A stretch of 64,000 nucleotides of DNA from Alitta virens (GCA_932294295.1 OW028576.1:49950199-50014198), one strand, 5' to 3'; shown: positions 48,641-62,797, counted from the stretch's first letter. Made by a program: numbers and translations. The notes: generated by a model from the letters alone, not told the origin.

Positions 48641-48701
<61 letters not shown>
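48641..48701. repeat. CT dinucleotide microsatellite
   Basis: About 30 uninterrupted CT units inside a pyrimidine-rich tract from 48540 to 48720; the poly-Leu/Ser open frame over it is not a gene. Confidence 0.97.
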
Positions 48702-48706
<5 letters not shown>

Positions 48707-49554
48707 CTTCTAGGCCTCTACCCCAGTTTATATACCTACTACCTGTTCCCCCCCTCTTTACATTCTGTTCAGGCTGGCTGATGTATAAGTGCCTGCATCC
48801 TGCAGCAGCCTGCAGGTAAGGGGGTGTATAATCTTAGTTTTACCCCTCTGTGTATTACTGACCAAGGAATGTGTAGTTTAACTCTTTATATTAGGCAATA
48901 TTTCCACAGTATATCTGTCATGTAAATGTCATTCATATAGTGATACATTATCTATTAATTAAACATTATTTACCTATCTATTTATATTATTCAGAAGACA
49001 TACATCATTAATACAGTAAAACCCCTACAGTGGGCTAGCACAGATTCCATGTAAATAAATGTCACACATCACATTAATAATATATTTAATTAACATTTAT
49101 TAGTTAAACATTAATATCAATCACTACATGACCTCATAGGGGCCACCTACTGGACACAGCAAACAAAAAGCATATTAAAATGATTATTAATTCCACAGTT
49201 TGTTTACTAAATAACACATATTTATATAAACGGAATGAATTATCTAACATATTATTAGTGATAAATGAAATAAGCTATTCAACTACACATCTATTTACAT
49301 AATTAAGGTGCTTATAATGGTCTTATATATACGAGGTCAGAAGATGCTACTCCTGGCATCATACGACATGAAGAACTTTTCTTCAACTCGCACTGAATTC
49401 CAAAAACTTAATTGTTACTAAATTGTTACTAAATTGCAATTCAGTCTGCCACTAGTCTCAAGTGTGATTGTGGCACATACCCACAATTTCAAGGCTATTC
49501 CCGACCGGGAAACAGTATAGCAACGATTATCTCGGATTTTCAGTAGGAGTGGGA

Positions 49555-49632
49555 ACCCGGCAAACATGCGGGGGCTCGAACTTGCACCCTTGCAGTTTGC
49601 AGATGAGCACATTACCCAGTAGACCACAGCAT
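49555..49632 (-). repeat. tRNA-derived SINE-like fragment
   Basis: On the minus strand, TGGTCTACTGGGTA fits an RNA polymerase III A box and GTTCGAGCCC a B box at about tRNA spacing. No complete acceptor stem or cloverleaf, so it is a tRNA-derived repeat rather than a tRNA gene. Confidence 0.55.
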
Positions 49633-50914
49633 GTTTCACTAGGTATTCAAAATAATGTCAATATAGAAAACAAAAGGTATGTTCTGTAAATAGACATTTT
49701 TCTTTAATAACTATCTTAAAATTATCAATCTTAATAACCAATTCATGTAGCAAAAATTAAAGTCTTATACGAATCAATAATAAAAAAATATTCAGTGTAT
49801 ATAAAAATAATCATCTGAACTATAATTATGATATAGTTAATTGTAATGAAAATATATGGAAAATCATGGCACAAAAAAAGCATAATCTGTATCAATGTCA
49901 TGCAATGTAATAACATATATATATTCTTTCATTGACAACGCAATATCAGGGTAGATACATGTGTCATAAAAAATAAAATAAAGTAAAGGAAGAGAAGAAA
50001 ATAATAATATATACATATAAAATAAAGAAAATATAATAAAATAAAGGCATGAAATTTTTCTAAAACGCTATAGTAAAAACATAAATAACTATATACAGCA
50101 CCAGGTAATGAACTAATAAATATATGTATCTTTGAGCACCTAGTACAATTAAGACAACTAGTAATACTGATATATAATGAGCACCTATTCTGAAGGGTTG
50201 AAACAAGATAACATACAATTCAGTCTACACATAAGTAAATACAATGAACAAGATATGTACAAAAGAAAAAAAGAAAAGAAAAATAATAATAAAACACACA
50301 CGCATTTATATACAAATGAAAATCCAAACACTTGGAAACAGCTTTTTCAATGTGCCACCAACCACTCTGATAGGTCCAAGAGGTAATGGACAATTTACCT
50401 GACTAGTCAATTCCTAGTACTATGATAATTGAGAACCTAATACTTATGTTTTACGATCCAATTTTATTGCAATTTTTAAGAATTTTCCAAGGGCACAGTT
50501 TAAGTTAGTATCTTTACTTGTTAATATTACATATATTCACAAAATATAGTATTTTAATTATAAGTATTTCAAAACTGCAGAGGCAGGTAGTATCTATGAT
50601 GAATTTACAGTATGCCTCCAAGATACATTCATGGATATCAAATTGTTTAAATGATACAGATTGAAACTGGTTCAACATTCATAAAACAGCCCCACGGAAG
50701 TCTTATATATATAAATGATATTTGAGACATATATACAAAAATTTTGTATTTTACATGTTGGACATCACAATTGTTAATAGCATGGTGGGGTATTACAAAA
50801 TAAATTATCCTGAATATCATGGCCATAAAATCAAAAAAGATGAACATTAAAGCATCATACTATACTGAACATCACATATGCTCAACATAACATCAGCCAA
50901 GCTCCCTTGAACAA

Positions 50915-50985
50915 CTGGGTGCGGAGAAGTTTGAACACACAACCTGTGCATTAGCAGTGAAACACTTTAACCGCTAGACCATGGA
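50915..50985 (-). repeat. Second tRNA-derived SINE-like fragment
   Basis: On the minus strand, TGGTCTAGCGGTTAAAG (A box) and TGTGTTCAAACTTC (degenerate B box) at tRNA spacing. Diverged, not a functional tRNA. Confidence 0.5.
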
Positions 50986-51720
50986 TTGCATACAGCACAG
51001 ACATTTGCATCAATACCACACTTAAATGTTATATGCCTTAGAAGTGTGATGATTAATAATTCCATGATTACTGTGAGCTTTAATCTCTAAATTTGTATTT
51101 TAATAGTTGTAGTAGTTAGCGGTAGTATCATTTCTTGTACAAAATATGAGATATATCCTCACTGTGGAGATCAGTCTCACATCATAAAACAACACGTTTC
51201 CATGCAACGGACACTAAGTGAATAATATTCTTCAAAGAAAATAAAAAATCTGTCTTAAAATGTGTGATTATAGTGCTGCCCTCTGTCTGACAATAGGTTA
51301 ATTGGAATCATTTATATTTGCAACATTGTCAAGAAAAGTTGTGATAAAAACCCAAAAAGTATTTTGTATTTATTTGATAATCATTTTAATCCTTTGATGA
51401 CAATGATAATTTTTATTATTTTAGCAATATTAGAGTTTCTTTATAACTCTACTAGACATAATATTTCAAAAAATTTGAAAAAATTGCCAAAAAATACCAA
51501 AAATCTTCTTTGCTGCTTCAGCTTGAATTTTATATTGAAATTTCATGAATTATAATTGTTAGTTTCCTTATTAACAATATTTTGCAATGAATTCTTATTG
51601 ACTTTTTAGCTAACAAATTTTCAACAAAATATATCAAAAATAAAAAATTCTTAAATATGTTTTAGTTGATAGGTTCCTGTATCTGAATAAATGCCTCAGT
51701 TTCTAACCCGTATATTTTGT

Positions 51721-52203
51721 CTAGAATGTATTTTGATTCAGGTGATCTAGTGCACAGTCACAAACATCCCAGATATACTCAGCCTCTCCAAACCCTGTTC
51801 TGTACTCATCCATTATTTCAACAACAGGCTCACTTCTGTCCCAGTAGTTTTTCAGTTTCCACCCTTGTCCTGCAAGATGTTTGATCATTGAGAAGATCTT
51901 GCAGGCCCAAACTCTGGCTTCCTCTCCATGTTGATGCACATCTTCATCAGTTGTCCATTTGGCCTGTGGAATGAATTTCAACTTGTTCCTTCTTTCTTCA
52001 ACCTGGCCTTCTGCATGATGCAATGCATTCCTCAATTCCTTTATGCTGGCCTCAGATAACTTCTTGGATTTATCATCATGGCCACCCACTCTCAGTTCAA
52101 GTTCACTTGCCTGGTTAACCAGTAAGTAGAATAGGGCAGTCTTTATGGTGTACGATGTGATGGGCATTTTGACATACCCCTTCCCCCTGCACATGTCATA
52201 GGC
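51721..52203 (-). CDS. cGAS-like/Mab-21 C-lobe exon, copy B (terminal exon)
   Basis: Terminal exon of copy B, same acceptor and phase as copy A and the same 483-bp length. It carries the ITSYTIKTALFYLL C-lobe motif and ends NQNTF followed by TAG; copy A reads through this codon as CAG and ends six residues later. The loop after ELELR is longer here (GGHDDKSKKLS) than in copy A. The frame is intact, so copy B looks expressible. It is separated from its large exon by a 10.8-kb intron that carries a TTA-flanked element and, unlike copy A, a foldback-ended insertion at 60127-62797. Confidence 0.85.
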   Translation of the reverse strand, partial: AYDMCRGKGYVKMPITSYTIKTALFYLLVNQASELELRVGGHDDKSKKLSEASIKELRNALHHAEGQVEERRNKLKFIPQAKWTTDEDVHQHGEEARVWACKIFSMIKHLAGQGWKLKNYWDRSEPVVEIMDEYRTGFGEAEYIWDVCDCALDHLNQNTF

Positions 52204-54758
52204 CTGCAAATACAAAAATATACATGTATATATTATATAATACAGGATGACATGTCAGAAATACAGCTAATGCAAATATATCAAATATACCAAATACATT
52301 AAACAAAAATACAATAATATTTGCTGTACATGAGATTGTTATGGATTATTCAGTATTTTTAGTGTGTGATTCTAAAGACCTATTTGCTATTTAATAGTTG
52401 TTTATTTTCTAATGGTTAGAATAACATTCAATATTAAAACATTATTAGAACCTTAAGCTTTGACATTATTTGATATCATAATGGAATCTTATTATTTCAC
52501 CCATGTCCAATTATTTTTCCTCTTTGAGCATTCTTAATTCAGATTAAGATAATTCATTTGCAATTTAACAATGTTTAACATGAAAATGAACATTATAATA
52601 CCAACAATTTCACATGGCGGGAGGTGTCTTTAAAAGTGAGGTACCCCTTAAGTGAGGTTCTTTATATTGAAGTGGAATTATACATTATTTATTAACATTA
52701 TGGAATTATTCATGGTATGGCTTTAATAGCAAGGCTGTGGTTAGGGGAAGTTTCAATTCAATGACATTCTATACTCACACATAATGAGCTAAACTGTTAT
52801 AACATGGCTTTAATTAAAAAGGTAGATTATATTATCATATGTAAAATATCCTAGTCTTTAGCTCTACTGCATCATCATGTTCATTCAGTTTAAGAAAATC
52901 CTTGAATAGAATCACTAATACTCCATTAAAAATGTTGATTGAAACAATATAATATACCCTTTGTATTAATTTGCATCAAATATTAATAATGTCAGCAATA
53001 TGTCTGACGAATCATTTCACAGGCTCACTACCCTAAGTGCAAGACAACAAACTACAGCAAAACCAATGATACTTTTGCAAAATGGTCACTGGTCAGCATC
53101 CTAGTATTATATTTGATCTATTTATGAATGTTATTGTCAATGTTATTAATTTAAGCGTAACCATGGCAACAAGGTCACTATGTACACAAATATCAGGACT
53201 GTCAATGTCAACAGCTTATCTAAAATTTAAAAAAAAGTAAAATAACCTGTTTGTAGTTGAGAGTTATTCAAATAGTTAATTTGTTTGTTTACCATGGTAA
53301 CGATTACAATGGCCAAAAATTTTAATAAAAGTTTCAAACAAAACAAAAAGAATTCAAATTGTAATTTCAGGTCAGATTACAATACATTCGACCAGTTCAA
53401 AATATATTGGCAGCCATCTAGGAATTTGGCAGCATTTTCCAAATTCAATTTGTAAAACCTGCCATTTTATAGAATGTAATGAAGTTAGTAAGACCCACAT
53501 TTTAACAAATTCTTTGGTTTGGTTTCCTTACACTACAGCAGTTGTGCACAACAATTTCAAGGCCTGTTACATCATGGATAGTGTCAAAAATAGTGACTGG
53601 CATCCATCTTGGATTTGGCAGCCAAAAATATAAGCATTTAGAAATGTTATACATTTGAACCCCTGTCAGTCCATTCCACAGAATGTAAACTTGACAATTA
53701 AAAACAATACATTGCTAATTGCACAACAACTCATGGGCGCTTGGGGGGGGGGGGGATGCTGCCGCCCCCTAGAAATGTTTATGCTTTTCATATTTTAATA
53801 TAAAGTTTTACACAATTTTATGTGCCAGAGGCAAACGTGATGATGAGATAAGGCTTGGAGGCCACACCATATTCCACGTTTATGCCATTGGTGGGGTCTT
53901 TCACTTGCCCCAGCATAGACACGACTTCAGAGGAGCTGGCAAATGGGGTCCTACAGAAATTGTTTGGTAACTTAATGAACTAAAATCAATACTTTGAACC
54001 TTTACCATACAGCTGTGGATCTTGGAATTGCTTGATATTTATCCTGGTCTCTTACGCAGAACATAGTTTTCTCATATTATCCGCATATTATTTGTAGGGA
54101 TTGACATAATAATATAAGAAATAGACATCACTGTCACAACAGCAATTGCAGTTGTGTCTCTTGCCATATAGCAAATATCATAGATGAATATGCTTCTTGA
54201 AAAAGACTCAAAATATCACTTTTGAATGATTTTTTCTGAATTTTAAATTATCAAAACGTCAGAACTCTTATTAGTTACAGACTTTTCAAATTTTGCATAG
54301 ATTCATCTTATATGATGAGGTTTAAATATATAAAATACAGATAACATCTAAAATCTCAGAGGGTTATGCGGGGCACTTCCTGAAATTTGGTTGATCTGAC
54401 ATGGAGTGACCCTTGTCATTGTCAAAATACAAATTACACATTACAATGCATTGTGTCCAATATGAATACAAACATTTGCTGAGGGAATGCAGCATTTACA
54501 GCATATAATTATAAAAGCATTATAAATAATATTTTTTTAATTTTTGATCTGACAAAATTAATTTTTTCATTTAGTTATTTGTGTAACAGACTAATCTGCA
54601 GCGAACAGAAGAGGTTGCCTAGCAACCACAACCAGAACGAGACTGAAAGACTGGTTGCTAAGTGACGTCACCATTTCCCGCCAAAAATGTTTTTGTCAAG
54701 TTTAATCAGAACTCCCTCATTGCTTCAATATCTCTCTGTTACTTTGCAACTCTAATTA
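52204..54758. other. Intron of copy B, proximal to the C-lobe exon
   Basis: Matches 646-3269 of copy A with point changes and one fewer 97-bp unit. Non-coding. Confidence 0.6.
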
Positions 54759-56314
54759 AGTCAGGCTCACACTACGCGATTTTGTCAGGCGACACGGGGC
54801 TGGCGATCTTTGCACCGATCTGTCGCACAGTTGCTTGACCCTTTCACACTGCACGATTTTCCGCCGATTTTGCAACGTTGCGATAGATAGATAGGTAGAT
54901 AGATATCCATTCTATACACTGCCGCAAAATGTTTGCATATGCCTTCACTCCGAGTTTTTTTGTCATTGTGCCAGCGTAATAATACAGTTGGATCTCTAGC
55001 TTAAAGACCACACTACATCTAATAACACTGGTAAAAAAAAAAAGTTGTTGAGTGGAATATTATGTTCGTGATTGACATGTTTTGTAACACTATTTTATTT
55101 TAAATCTACATAGTAACAAAATTGAGTGTTACTGAGCAAAGTAGCAAAGAAATTATGGCCTAGACATAAACAATGTCTGGAAAGTTTTGCAGGCGTTTGC
55201 ATTTGACAGATCACATGCCATTCTCATATTTATTAATAATAATCACACATTTACGGAAGGATATCAGTTCAGTCATATAGTGGATTTCATTTAGAAATGA
55301 TAGCAACCACAAAAAACGTTATACCAAAACAGCATGGACGATAATTACCTACAAAATAGACATGTTTTGATATTATAATATATTAGGCCTATGATCAGAA
55401 AATAAAGAAAAGGGAGTGACCATGTGCAGTGCAATATAGAAACAATAACTACAGGGGGGGGGGGGCAGCAATGTGTCTTTCAGCCAAGTACTATACACTT
55501 ATGTTAAGGGTGTTTGGAAGTTAATTGGGGAGGGGGGGGGGCATAAAGCTGTGCCCTTGTCACTACAGCCAGCTGATTGCATAGAAAGACTTTTGCAGAA
55601 ATGATCATATTTGATTGACAGGTGGGGGCGTGGCCGCCAGGTTCACCATTTCACATCATTGAAAATGAGTAATTAGGTTTTTATTAGCGATGATCAAGTC
55701 ATTCAGTAATAACATTAAAAATTTTAGAAATTATGATTTTGGAAGAATAGCAGCATGTCAAGGTTAGCAATAGTGTGCACACAGTGCCACACACATTATT
55801 TGTCCGTAAAAAAAAGTATATATTTTGGTAGGAAGGAAGGCTGTAAAACCGTGTGCACAAATAATCCCACGAAAAAATATAAAGACTGCTGCATGGCCCT
55901 CAATAGTCAGACAGTGTCAGACACAAAATCCTTTCATGTTTTATAATATTATTCACACTCAGGTTAATATACTTGACATCAAAAATCTGCTGTGGCAGGT
56001 AAAAAAAACCCCACCTATGGTGTGAATGTTTGGGAATACAAGTCATATCATTTCATCATTATGCCTGCCTCTGGCAGATGGTCATATAGGCCGAGTAAAC
56101 TTCAGGGTTTAGTGGAAAGATTAGAATAGTATGCAGGAAACATTTCAAAGGTTAAGCAGAAAACTTAAAATTATTTATAAATATACTGGATTTCAATTAG
56201 ACTATTTTCCCTGGTGAATACATAAGAAATGCAAACCTCACAATTAAGACCTTGGTTAGAATAGACATACTAATAGTGAGGTCTTAATAGTGTGGTTTTT
56301 AAGGCTAGGCCACT

Positions 56315-56394
56315 GAATAGCCTTTGAATACTGTGAATGAATATTTTGGCAGTGTATATGCCATAAATATTCATTCACAGTATAAAGGCTATTC
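56315..56394. ncRNA. 80-nt near-perfect hairpin, copy B
   Basis: Identical in sequence to 11809-11888, while single-base differences occur just outside (for example GAGGTCTTAATAG here versus GAGGTCTCAATAG in copy A). Confidence 0.4.
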
Positions 56395-56914
56395 ATGTTT
56401 ATTAGACAACAATGACAGCTAAAGATAGGGAAATTGTAAATATAAAACCAATACAAATCAGGAATATGCTGTATTTCTATAATTAACACTATTTAACAAT
56501 AACTTAATGTCTTCCTTCTAGACACCTGGAATTCATCATTATTTTACTGTTTAGCAATAACATGACATTTAGTTCAGTGAGAAACACTTTTTGCCTTTGC
56601 CTAAATCTTTGGCCTTGGCCTATATTCAGAAACTGCTCACTTTTTGCCTTCAGTTGGCCTTCTCACCTGACTTTCTTTAACTAAAGACATTCATCTTTAA
56701 CTTCAACTGGCAATTACTTGGCTTCTATACATGATAGAACAATGCGGTTTTTTTTCTAAATAGTTCATTTGTATCTTATCATCCCTTTAAAGCAACACAA
56801 TGAAAAAAATACTAATACCTAATTTATTGAGAAAGAAATACGTTTACGACATCACTGAATCTACAAGTGATATTTAAGGTACAAGAATAAAAACACTGTA
56901 TGGCTGCCTAAATG

Positions 56915-57145
56915 ACTGACTAGTTGTCAGCTGGCATGTTCTGTTGTGCTGACTGACTTGACTGAACTGACTGACTGAACGGATGAGCTCAACTGACAGA
57001 CAGACAGAATTGACTGAGTTCAACTGACTGATTTAACTGACTGAACTGAATGAATATAAGACTGAATTAACTTGACTGAACCTGACTTGGCTGTACTGAC
57101 TGATTTGGCTGAACTGACTGACTTTGCTGAACTGACAGACTACTG
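56915..57145. repeat. Imperfect CTGA tetranucleotide array, copy B
   Basis: Counterpart of 12425-12660, with only point differences. Confidence 0.8.
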
Positions 57146-58171
57146 TAGAAGGGTTGAGCCACCGGTATACTTGTATTATTATGATTTTGATTTTTAAATA
57201 ATTTTATAACTTTATTATTGGAATTTCACTGGGGTTTTAAGGATGTGAATGGCCATGCAGGACCTTACGGTTTGGATGGACTTTTTTGTTGTTGCTTGCA
57301 TTATAGTAGGATTCAAAATAAATGTCAAACTGTATATTTTTTCCTTTTCCTTGATCATGATGGATCAGCACAAAATAGACAGAATCAAATATAATCAAAC
57401 CCCAACTTGCTAGGTGATGAAAATAGGCTATTATTATAATTTTAGTAAGTTGGATTGTTTGTATATTGGTATCCAAAGTACTAAATAATCTACAAATCAA
57501 CAACTGTCAAAAGTTCATTGAACCAAACAAAACTGCTTGGTAAACAATTACACTTGACTGGCTATTCAGTTAACAGTTGTTATAATTAGTTGGTGTTTTG
57601 ACTGTGTCCGGTCACATTGCGTCACATTGCGTAAACATTTCAATGTCGTTACGTCACTGTTGCCATGTCATGGGGCATGCCCAGACCAGTTTATTAGATA
57701 TTAGCTATATAAGATATAGACTTCTGACTCTTTTTCTTTTATCTGTCCATAAAAAATAAATAAATACCCAAGCCATGCTAGAGAAAGATCCATACATGAC
57801 AAACTTGCTCACTTACTGAATCATAATTATTTATTTTATAAGAACCATTTCCTTACTTCGTTGCTTACTTTTTTGCTTCCTTTACTTACATCTTTAACTT
57901 CTTTAACACTTTTACTTACTTACTTATTAAATGTAATTGCTGAATTACATAAGAGTACAAGTCCTTGCAGTGGTGTGGGTTGATACACGCCATTGTTAAA
58001 AATTGAAAATGACCTTTTTTTGCAGGAATTGCACTTGGCTTGACCTTTAACCTTGACTTCTTATAATTATTAATAATAATCAGAGAATTGCCTGAAATAC
58101 ATAAAAAAAGAAGTGGGTACACAACATAACATAAAAATTATGACCCAGACATTGTGTGCACTGATATTTGA

Positions 58172-58267
58172 GGCCTATAACTTGCCTTTCTCATGGGCCT
58201 ATAACTTGCCTTTCTCATGGGCCTATAACTTGCCTTTCTCATGGGCCTATAACTTGCCTTTCTCATG
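58172..58267. repeat. 24-bp tandem repeat, four units (copy B only)
   Basis: Unit GGCCTATAACTTGCCTTTCT + CATG repeated four times without change; copy A has a single unit at 13682-13705. A translated frame of repeating CLSHGPIT is an artefact of this repeat. Confidence 0.95.
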
Positions 58268-59236
58268 GGCCTATATTATCAGTGATTTGTAAAACTGGAA
58301 GATATCAGTTCAGTCAAAAAGTGAGAAATTGCAAAACACCACTTCTAGAAATGATAAAAATATGCAGTTTAAATTTCTGCTGAAAGCAAAATCAGATAGA
58401 TCTATGACGTATTTTCTGTGTGGACTTCAATCTGGTTGTACTAAAGTGAACATCAGAACATTAGAAGCATGATCTTACCGAATTGCCCCCCCCCCCCCTC
58501 CCCGCAATCAGATTTTTTCCCAGGCTACAATTGAGACATTAAAACAAAAAGTAAAGCTGTAATGAATGGGTAAAAGGATTATATAATAATTATGCACAAA
58601 TCATCATTTCAAAGGGTTTGCAGAAAACTGTATATTTTTTATTATTGCTAGAAGTGGAGTTATGCTATTTCCACTTTTTCTCTGATTATTATTATAATAT
58701 TAATAAATATAAGAAATGCAGGTGAGAGGTCAAGTCAAGCGCAGTTCCTGCAAAATGTTCAGACATTGTTTATGTCTGGGTCATTATTTCTCGCTACATT
58801 GTGTATTGTTGCTACTTTTTGGTTATATGGTAATTAAACTATCACAAAAACAATTGTTACATAATCTGTATATTGCAACACTGACTGGGACCCATGATAG
58901 TGTGGTCTTTAAGGTAGAGATTCAACTGTATAAGAGATTCAACTGTATATGGATTAACACCAGTCAATTATACTACTTCTTTAGAATTGCACTTCACCTT
59001 AGCACAAAACAGTAAATAGTCAGTGGCAATTAAGTTGTCAACTAATTCCACTGCATAGATTGCAATTTATTAACAGGCCCCTGGATGGTAATTGTCGGCC
59101 GATTTTCTTTGACATGCCAGACTCCTTGCAACGCCGATTTTTCCGGGAAATCGCTTCGGCGGGTCCATGCACACTGGCGCCATTTCATCCGACACCGAAT
59201 CGGCCGACAAAATCGCAAAGTGTGAGGCCGGCTTTA

Positions 59237-60126
59237 GGACATAAAAATTAATTGTAAACTTAGAAACTGATTATTTATCTCTTTTAATTGGTAAAGGCAT
59301 ATATAAATATGTATTTAATCATATAAATTAATGCTGGCAGCATACAGTATATGGCTAATAAACCTGAACTTGAACTAATGCAATCTTTGATTAAAACAAG
59401 TTATTGATGCGAATAAAAGTGTATAAAAGTTTATTTCAATCAACTTTAAATTTGGTATTTACCCCAATTAAAGAAATGCTAGGCAAAATCTTTCATTACA
59501 TCATGTGCATATTTAATAAAAATATTGAACCTAATTTCATGAGAACAATTGTTTCGGTTAAATTTAAAATAACTTCAATGTGTAGGCACCAGTAACCAAA
59601 TATTTTTGTGATTGGAATTATTAACATCATGTGGCTACATTTAATTCTATTGTACTAACATTTTACAAATAAACCAGTGCCCCAGGTCAGCATCTTAGTA
59701 ATGAAAATAATAATATTAAAATATAAAGTGGTAGAATACCTGCCCCAAAATTAATGTTATTCTATATGTCATTAATTAATGCATAACCATGGAATCTTCT
59801 TTATTAATGTGTAACCATGGCAACCGAGTACCTATCTACACAAACGTCATGCACTCTCAATGTCAACACAACACTGTCAACAGTCAACTTATTTTCGGTC
59901 TGGGGTTTTTTGCTTTTAATAAAATTTCAAATATTCTTTCAAACTGTTAATTGTTTGTTTACCATGGAAACAGTTGCTATGGACAAAAATCAACATTTGG
60001 AAAATTTATTTAAATATAAAAATTAAATATTAAAATTGTAATTTTTAGGCAGATTGTGTCAAAAATATTGGCAGAGGCCAGAGCTTAAAATTTTGCATCT
60101 TTTGAAAAAGTTCTTATATTTTTATA
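59237..60126. other. Intron of copy B between the TTA element and the private insertion
   Basis: Matches 14662-15551 of copy A almost base for base. Non-coding. Confidence 0.6.
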
Positions 60127-62797
60127 GGCCGCAGTAGCGGCCCCGTAGGGGCCGCCCGTAGGGCTTTTATGTTTAGAGATTGGCCAAAAACAAAATCTAC
60201 TGACGTACTATTCTCAAATGACCGGATCGGAACTATGTTGTCCTAATTAATCTGCGCGGTCATGATGCGCAAATATTTACAATGACCTACTTACACAAAA
60301 ATCGTTCTTAGCTTAAGATGATAAAGATCTACCCAACAAATTTGAAGCAACTCACGTTAGAACAATGTTAATCATCAGTTCTATGAGATTCAAGACTGGA
60401 CAAGCAGTAGAACTATGGTTTTGAATGTTCCATGGTTGTCATGTCCATTGCCGTGACTTTCCATGCAGCTAGCCAACTAAATGAACGTTCGACCAATCAG
60501 AGCAGAGCTTACTTAATTATTAGGCCATTTGCTAGGCAACGAGCTCTAACAAACCCTGTGATTGGCCGTGGCGCTTAGGTTTTTAGATCAATGCGCCGTC
60601 ATGATCCGCGCTGACAAAAAAACGCCAAAACGTCACAATTAATATTGATGACGTCACAGCAAATGCCTTTGGCGCAGCAAAGGTGAACGTACAAAACTAA
60701 TACAAGTCGAAACGTCCGAAAACCGAAACGTTTCGACCTGGTACCACAAAAACGATGTGTTCGTTCAACCGGAACGATCGCGATTTTGGTTGTTATATTG
60801 TAGACTCTTACGTAAGGTATCAGGTTAACTCACCGCCAATGCCAACTCACCGCCCGTAGTCAACTCACCGACGCTGTAGTCAGTTCACCGCCTGCTTTTA
60901 TTGACTTGACTAGAAAATGGTTAGCTTATTGCAATAGGAGTGATTCCCGAAATGACGTCACTTTCGCGCATGCGCGAAGCGCTGGCTGCATCATGCCTAC
61001 TTTGCTTTTTTGTAATTTTGATAACTTCGTCAATTTTCATCTGATTTTGAAAATTTAAAATTCCACCTGGCTTAAATTACTCTGGACCAATACTCAATAT
61101 CGATAATAATTTCATTTTATGGATCCTATTTCTCACAAAAAGGACTACAAAGTTAAAAAAAAATTATTAGGCCAATCTTAATTATTTATATGGACTTTTA
61201 ATAACTTGGTATTTTGGGACCATGATTAAATATTTTAATGTTAGTTTATGGAAACATTTAACATTAAATAATTAGAGAAATAACCTAATATTTTCTTTTA
61301 ATATAAATGTGAAATTTGTTAAAAAAACAATGACAGCTCTTGATTTTATTTTATTAGCAAACTGGAACAACTCGATTTCGGGTACATTAAAATTAATTTT
61401 AAAATTGGACCCAATTAAGCACATGTGAGTTCAACTAAAAAAAAAAATACATATCACTCACAATATTATAGTTTGAAATCTCCAAATACAATGTCAATTT
61501 TTTTTTTCTATTTTGCCTTCTCAATTGCACTCAACAATGTTTCACCAGAAGTGAAATAGGCCTATCAATTACATTATTATTTACCTGAAACGTAATAAGA
61601 AGTTACAGAACTTAAAAATTGTTAAATATGGAAATGTAGTTTTATATTTTGACGGTTCAGTAATAACTAAATTTTAAAAATCTAGTTATAGTCACATTAA
61701 CGCCATGAATATTTAAGCCTCATGCTTGAGAGTCCAGACCACAAAACACATTTACACTGTCCAAAATTAAAATGTGACACAGATTATGCTCTGTCAATTC
61801 TCTGAAGTTGAATATATAAGCTAATTTGATTTCTCCCCTAAGGCAACACTTAATCAGCTTCTCGGATTCATGCCATTTTTAAGGGGTTAGTTGGTCAAAA
61901 TTGAACGAACTAGAGTTACAACGATCTATATGGTCTCCCGATAATGCAAATAGCTACACCTTTGAAAGCTCAGAATCAAATATAAAATAAAATTTAAATA
62001 TCACATTGAGACATATCCTTTATTTTATGTAGATCATCCAGTTGCTTCAGGTCAAAATGAATTTTCGATTCATTTACAGTTGTCTAAGGATATGGTAATA
62101 CACTTTGAGGAATGGAATAGATACAATTAACTCTCACAGTATTTCAATTAAAGTACGGCAGTAAATATTCCCACATACATTTATAATTTATTAAATTATA
62201 TTCCCTATAAACATAAGACAAATGCAATTTTTTGATGACCAAAAATATGTGTCTCCACACATAAAACATTTCAAGTATTTCATTAAGTTGGTAGCTGATT
62301 TATAAAGCTGGTTGAACTTGGTAGCTTATCAATATTTATTACCCATTTCTCTGCTTCATTGATTGGCAATAGAATATAGAGTGTAAAATCTCAACTCCGT
62401 ATCTTACAACTCTGTTTGCCATTAAGGCAGTAGGTTCGTTTAAGCAGAAAAAAATCAGGACGTTTTAAAAATGCATTATTTAACCACAATTTCAAGAAAA
62501 TACTATAATCTAGGCATTGCTACTTATACACTTGCTTTTCTGCTCCCATGAAGCAAGGTTAGAGTGAAGGAAAAACTGAAAATAAGCAACTTCGTTTTTC
62601 TGCATAAGTAATGTGATTTTAAGCCCACATGTATGAAAATTGCATCAAAGTATAATTTTAGTAAATTACACCTCCTGCGGCCTCTCATGCACATTGCATA
62701 ATCATATTACTTGAAAATGGCATCAAACTTCAAAGTATCATTTTAGTACTAATTCTACAACTCCTGCGGCCTCTCATGCACATTGCATAATCATATT
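60127..62797 (-). mobile_element. Foldback-ended repeat, GGCCGC family, copy 3 (private to copy B)
   Basis: Present in copy B and absent from copy A, where the sequence is continuous around 15551. It lies in reverse orientation: starts GGCCGCAGTAGCGGCCCCGT with the terminal hairpin and ends CTCCTGCGGCCTCTCATGCA then CATTGCATAATCAT. The first 700 bp match copies 1 and 2; the rest is AT-rich. The far terminus is doubled (62673-62700 and 62755-62797). A short phrase AACTCACCG recurs four times at 60829-60890. No coding sequence is recognised. Confidence 0.75.

Larger units (their letters stand above)
47965..51530. other. Anonymous interval left of copy B
   Basis: AT-rich with a CT microsatellite and two tRNA-derived SINE-like pieces (listed separately). 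No coding gene is recognised. The left limit of the duplication cannot be fixed because copy A is cut by the window edge. Confidence 0.45.
54759..59233. mobile_element. TTA-flanked inverted-repeat element in copy B (uninterrupted)
   Basis: Same element as in copy A at the same site, 4,475 bp, flanked by TTA at 54756-54758 and 59234-59236. Its presence in both copies shows insertion before the duplication. No recognisable coding sequence; it contains the CTGA-type repeat, the 80-nt hairpin and the 24-bp tandem repeat. Confidence 0.6.

Noticed and set aside
48631..48819. Leu/Ser-repeat protein
   Set aside because: Translation of the CT microsatellite.
49418..49689. tRNA gene on the minus strand
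   Set aside because: A and B boxes are present but there is no complete cloverleaf or acceptor stem; better read as a SINE-like fragment.
58168..58383. Repeat protein with CLSHGPIT units
   Set aside because: Translation of the 24-bp tandem repeat found only in copy B.
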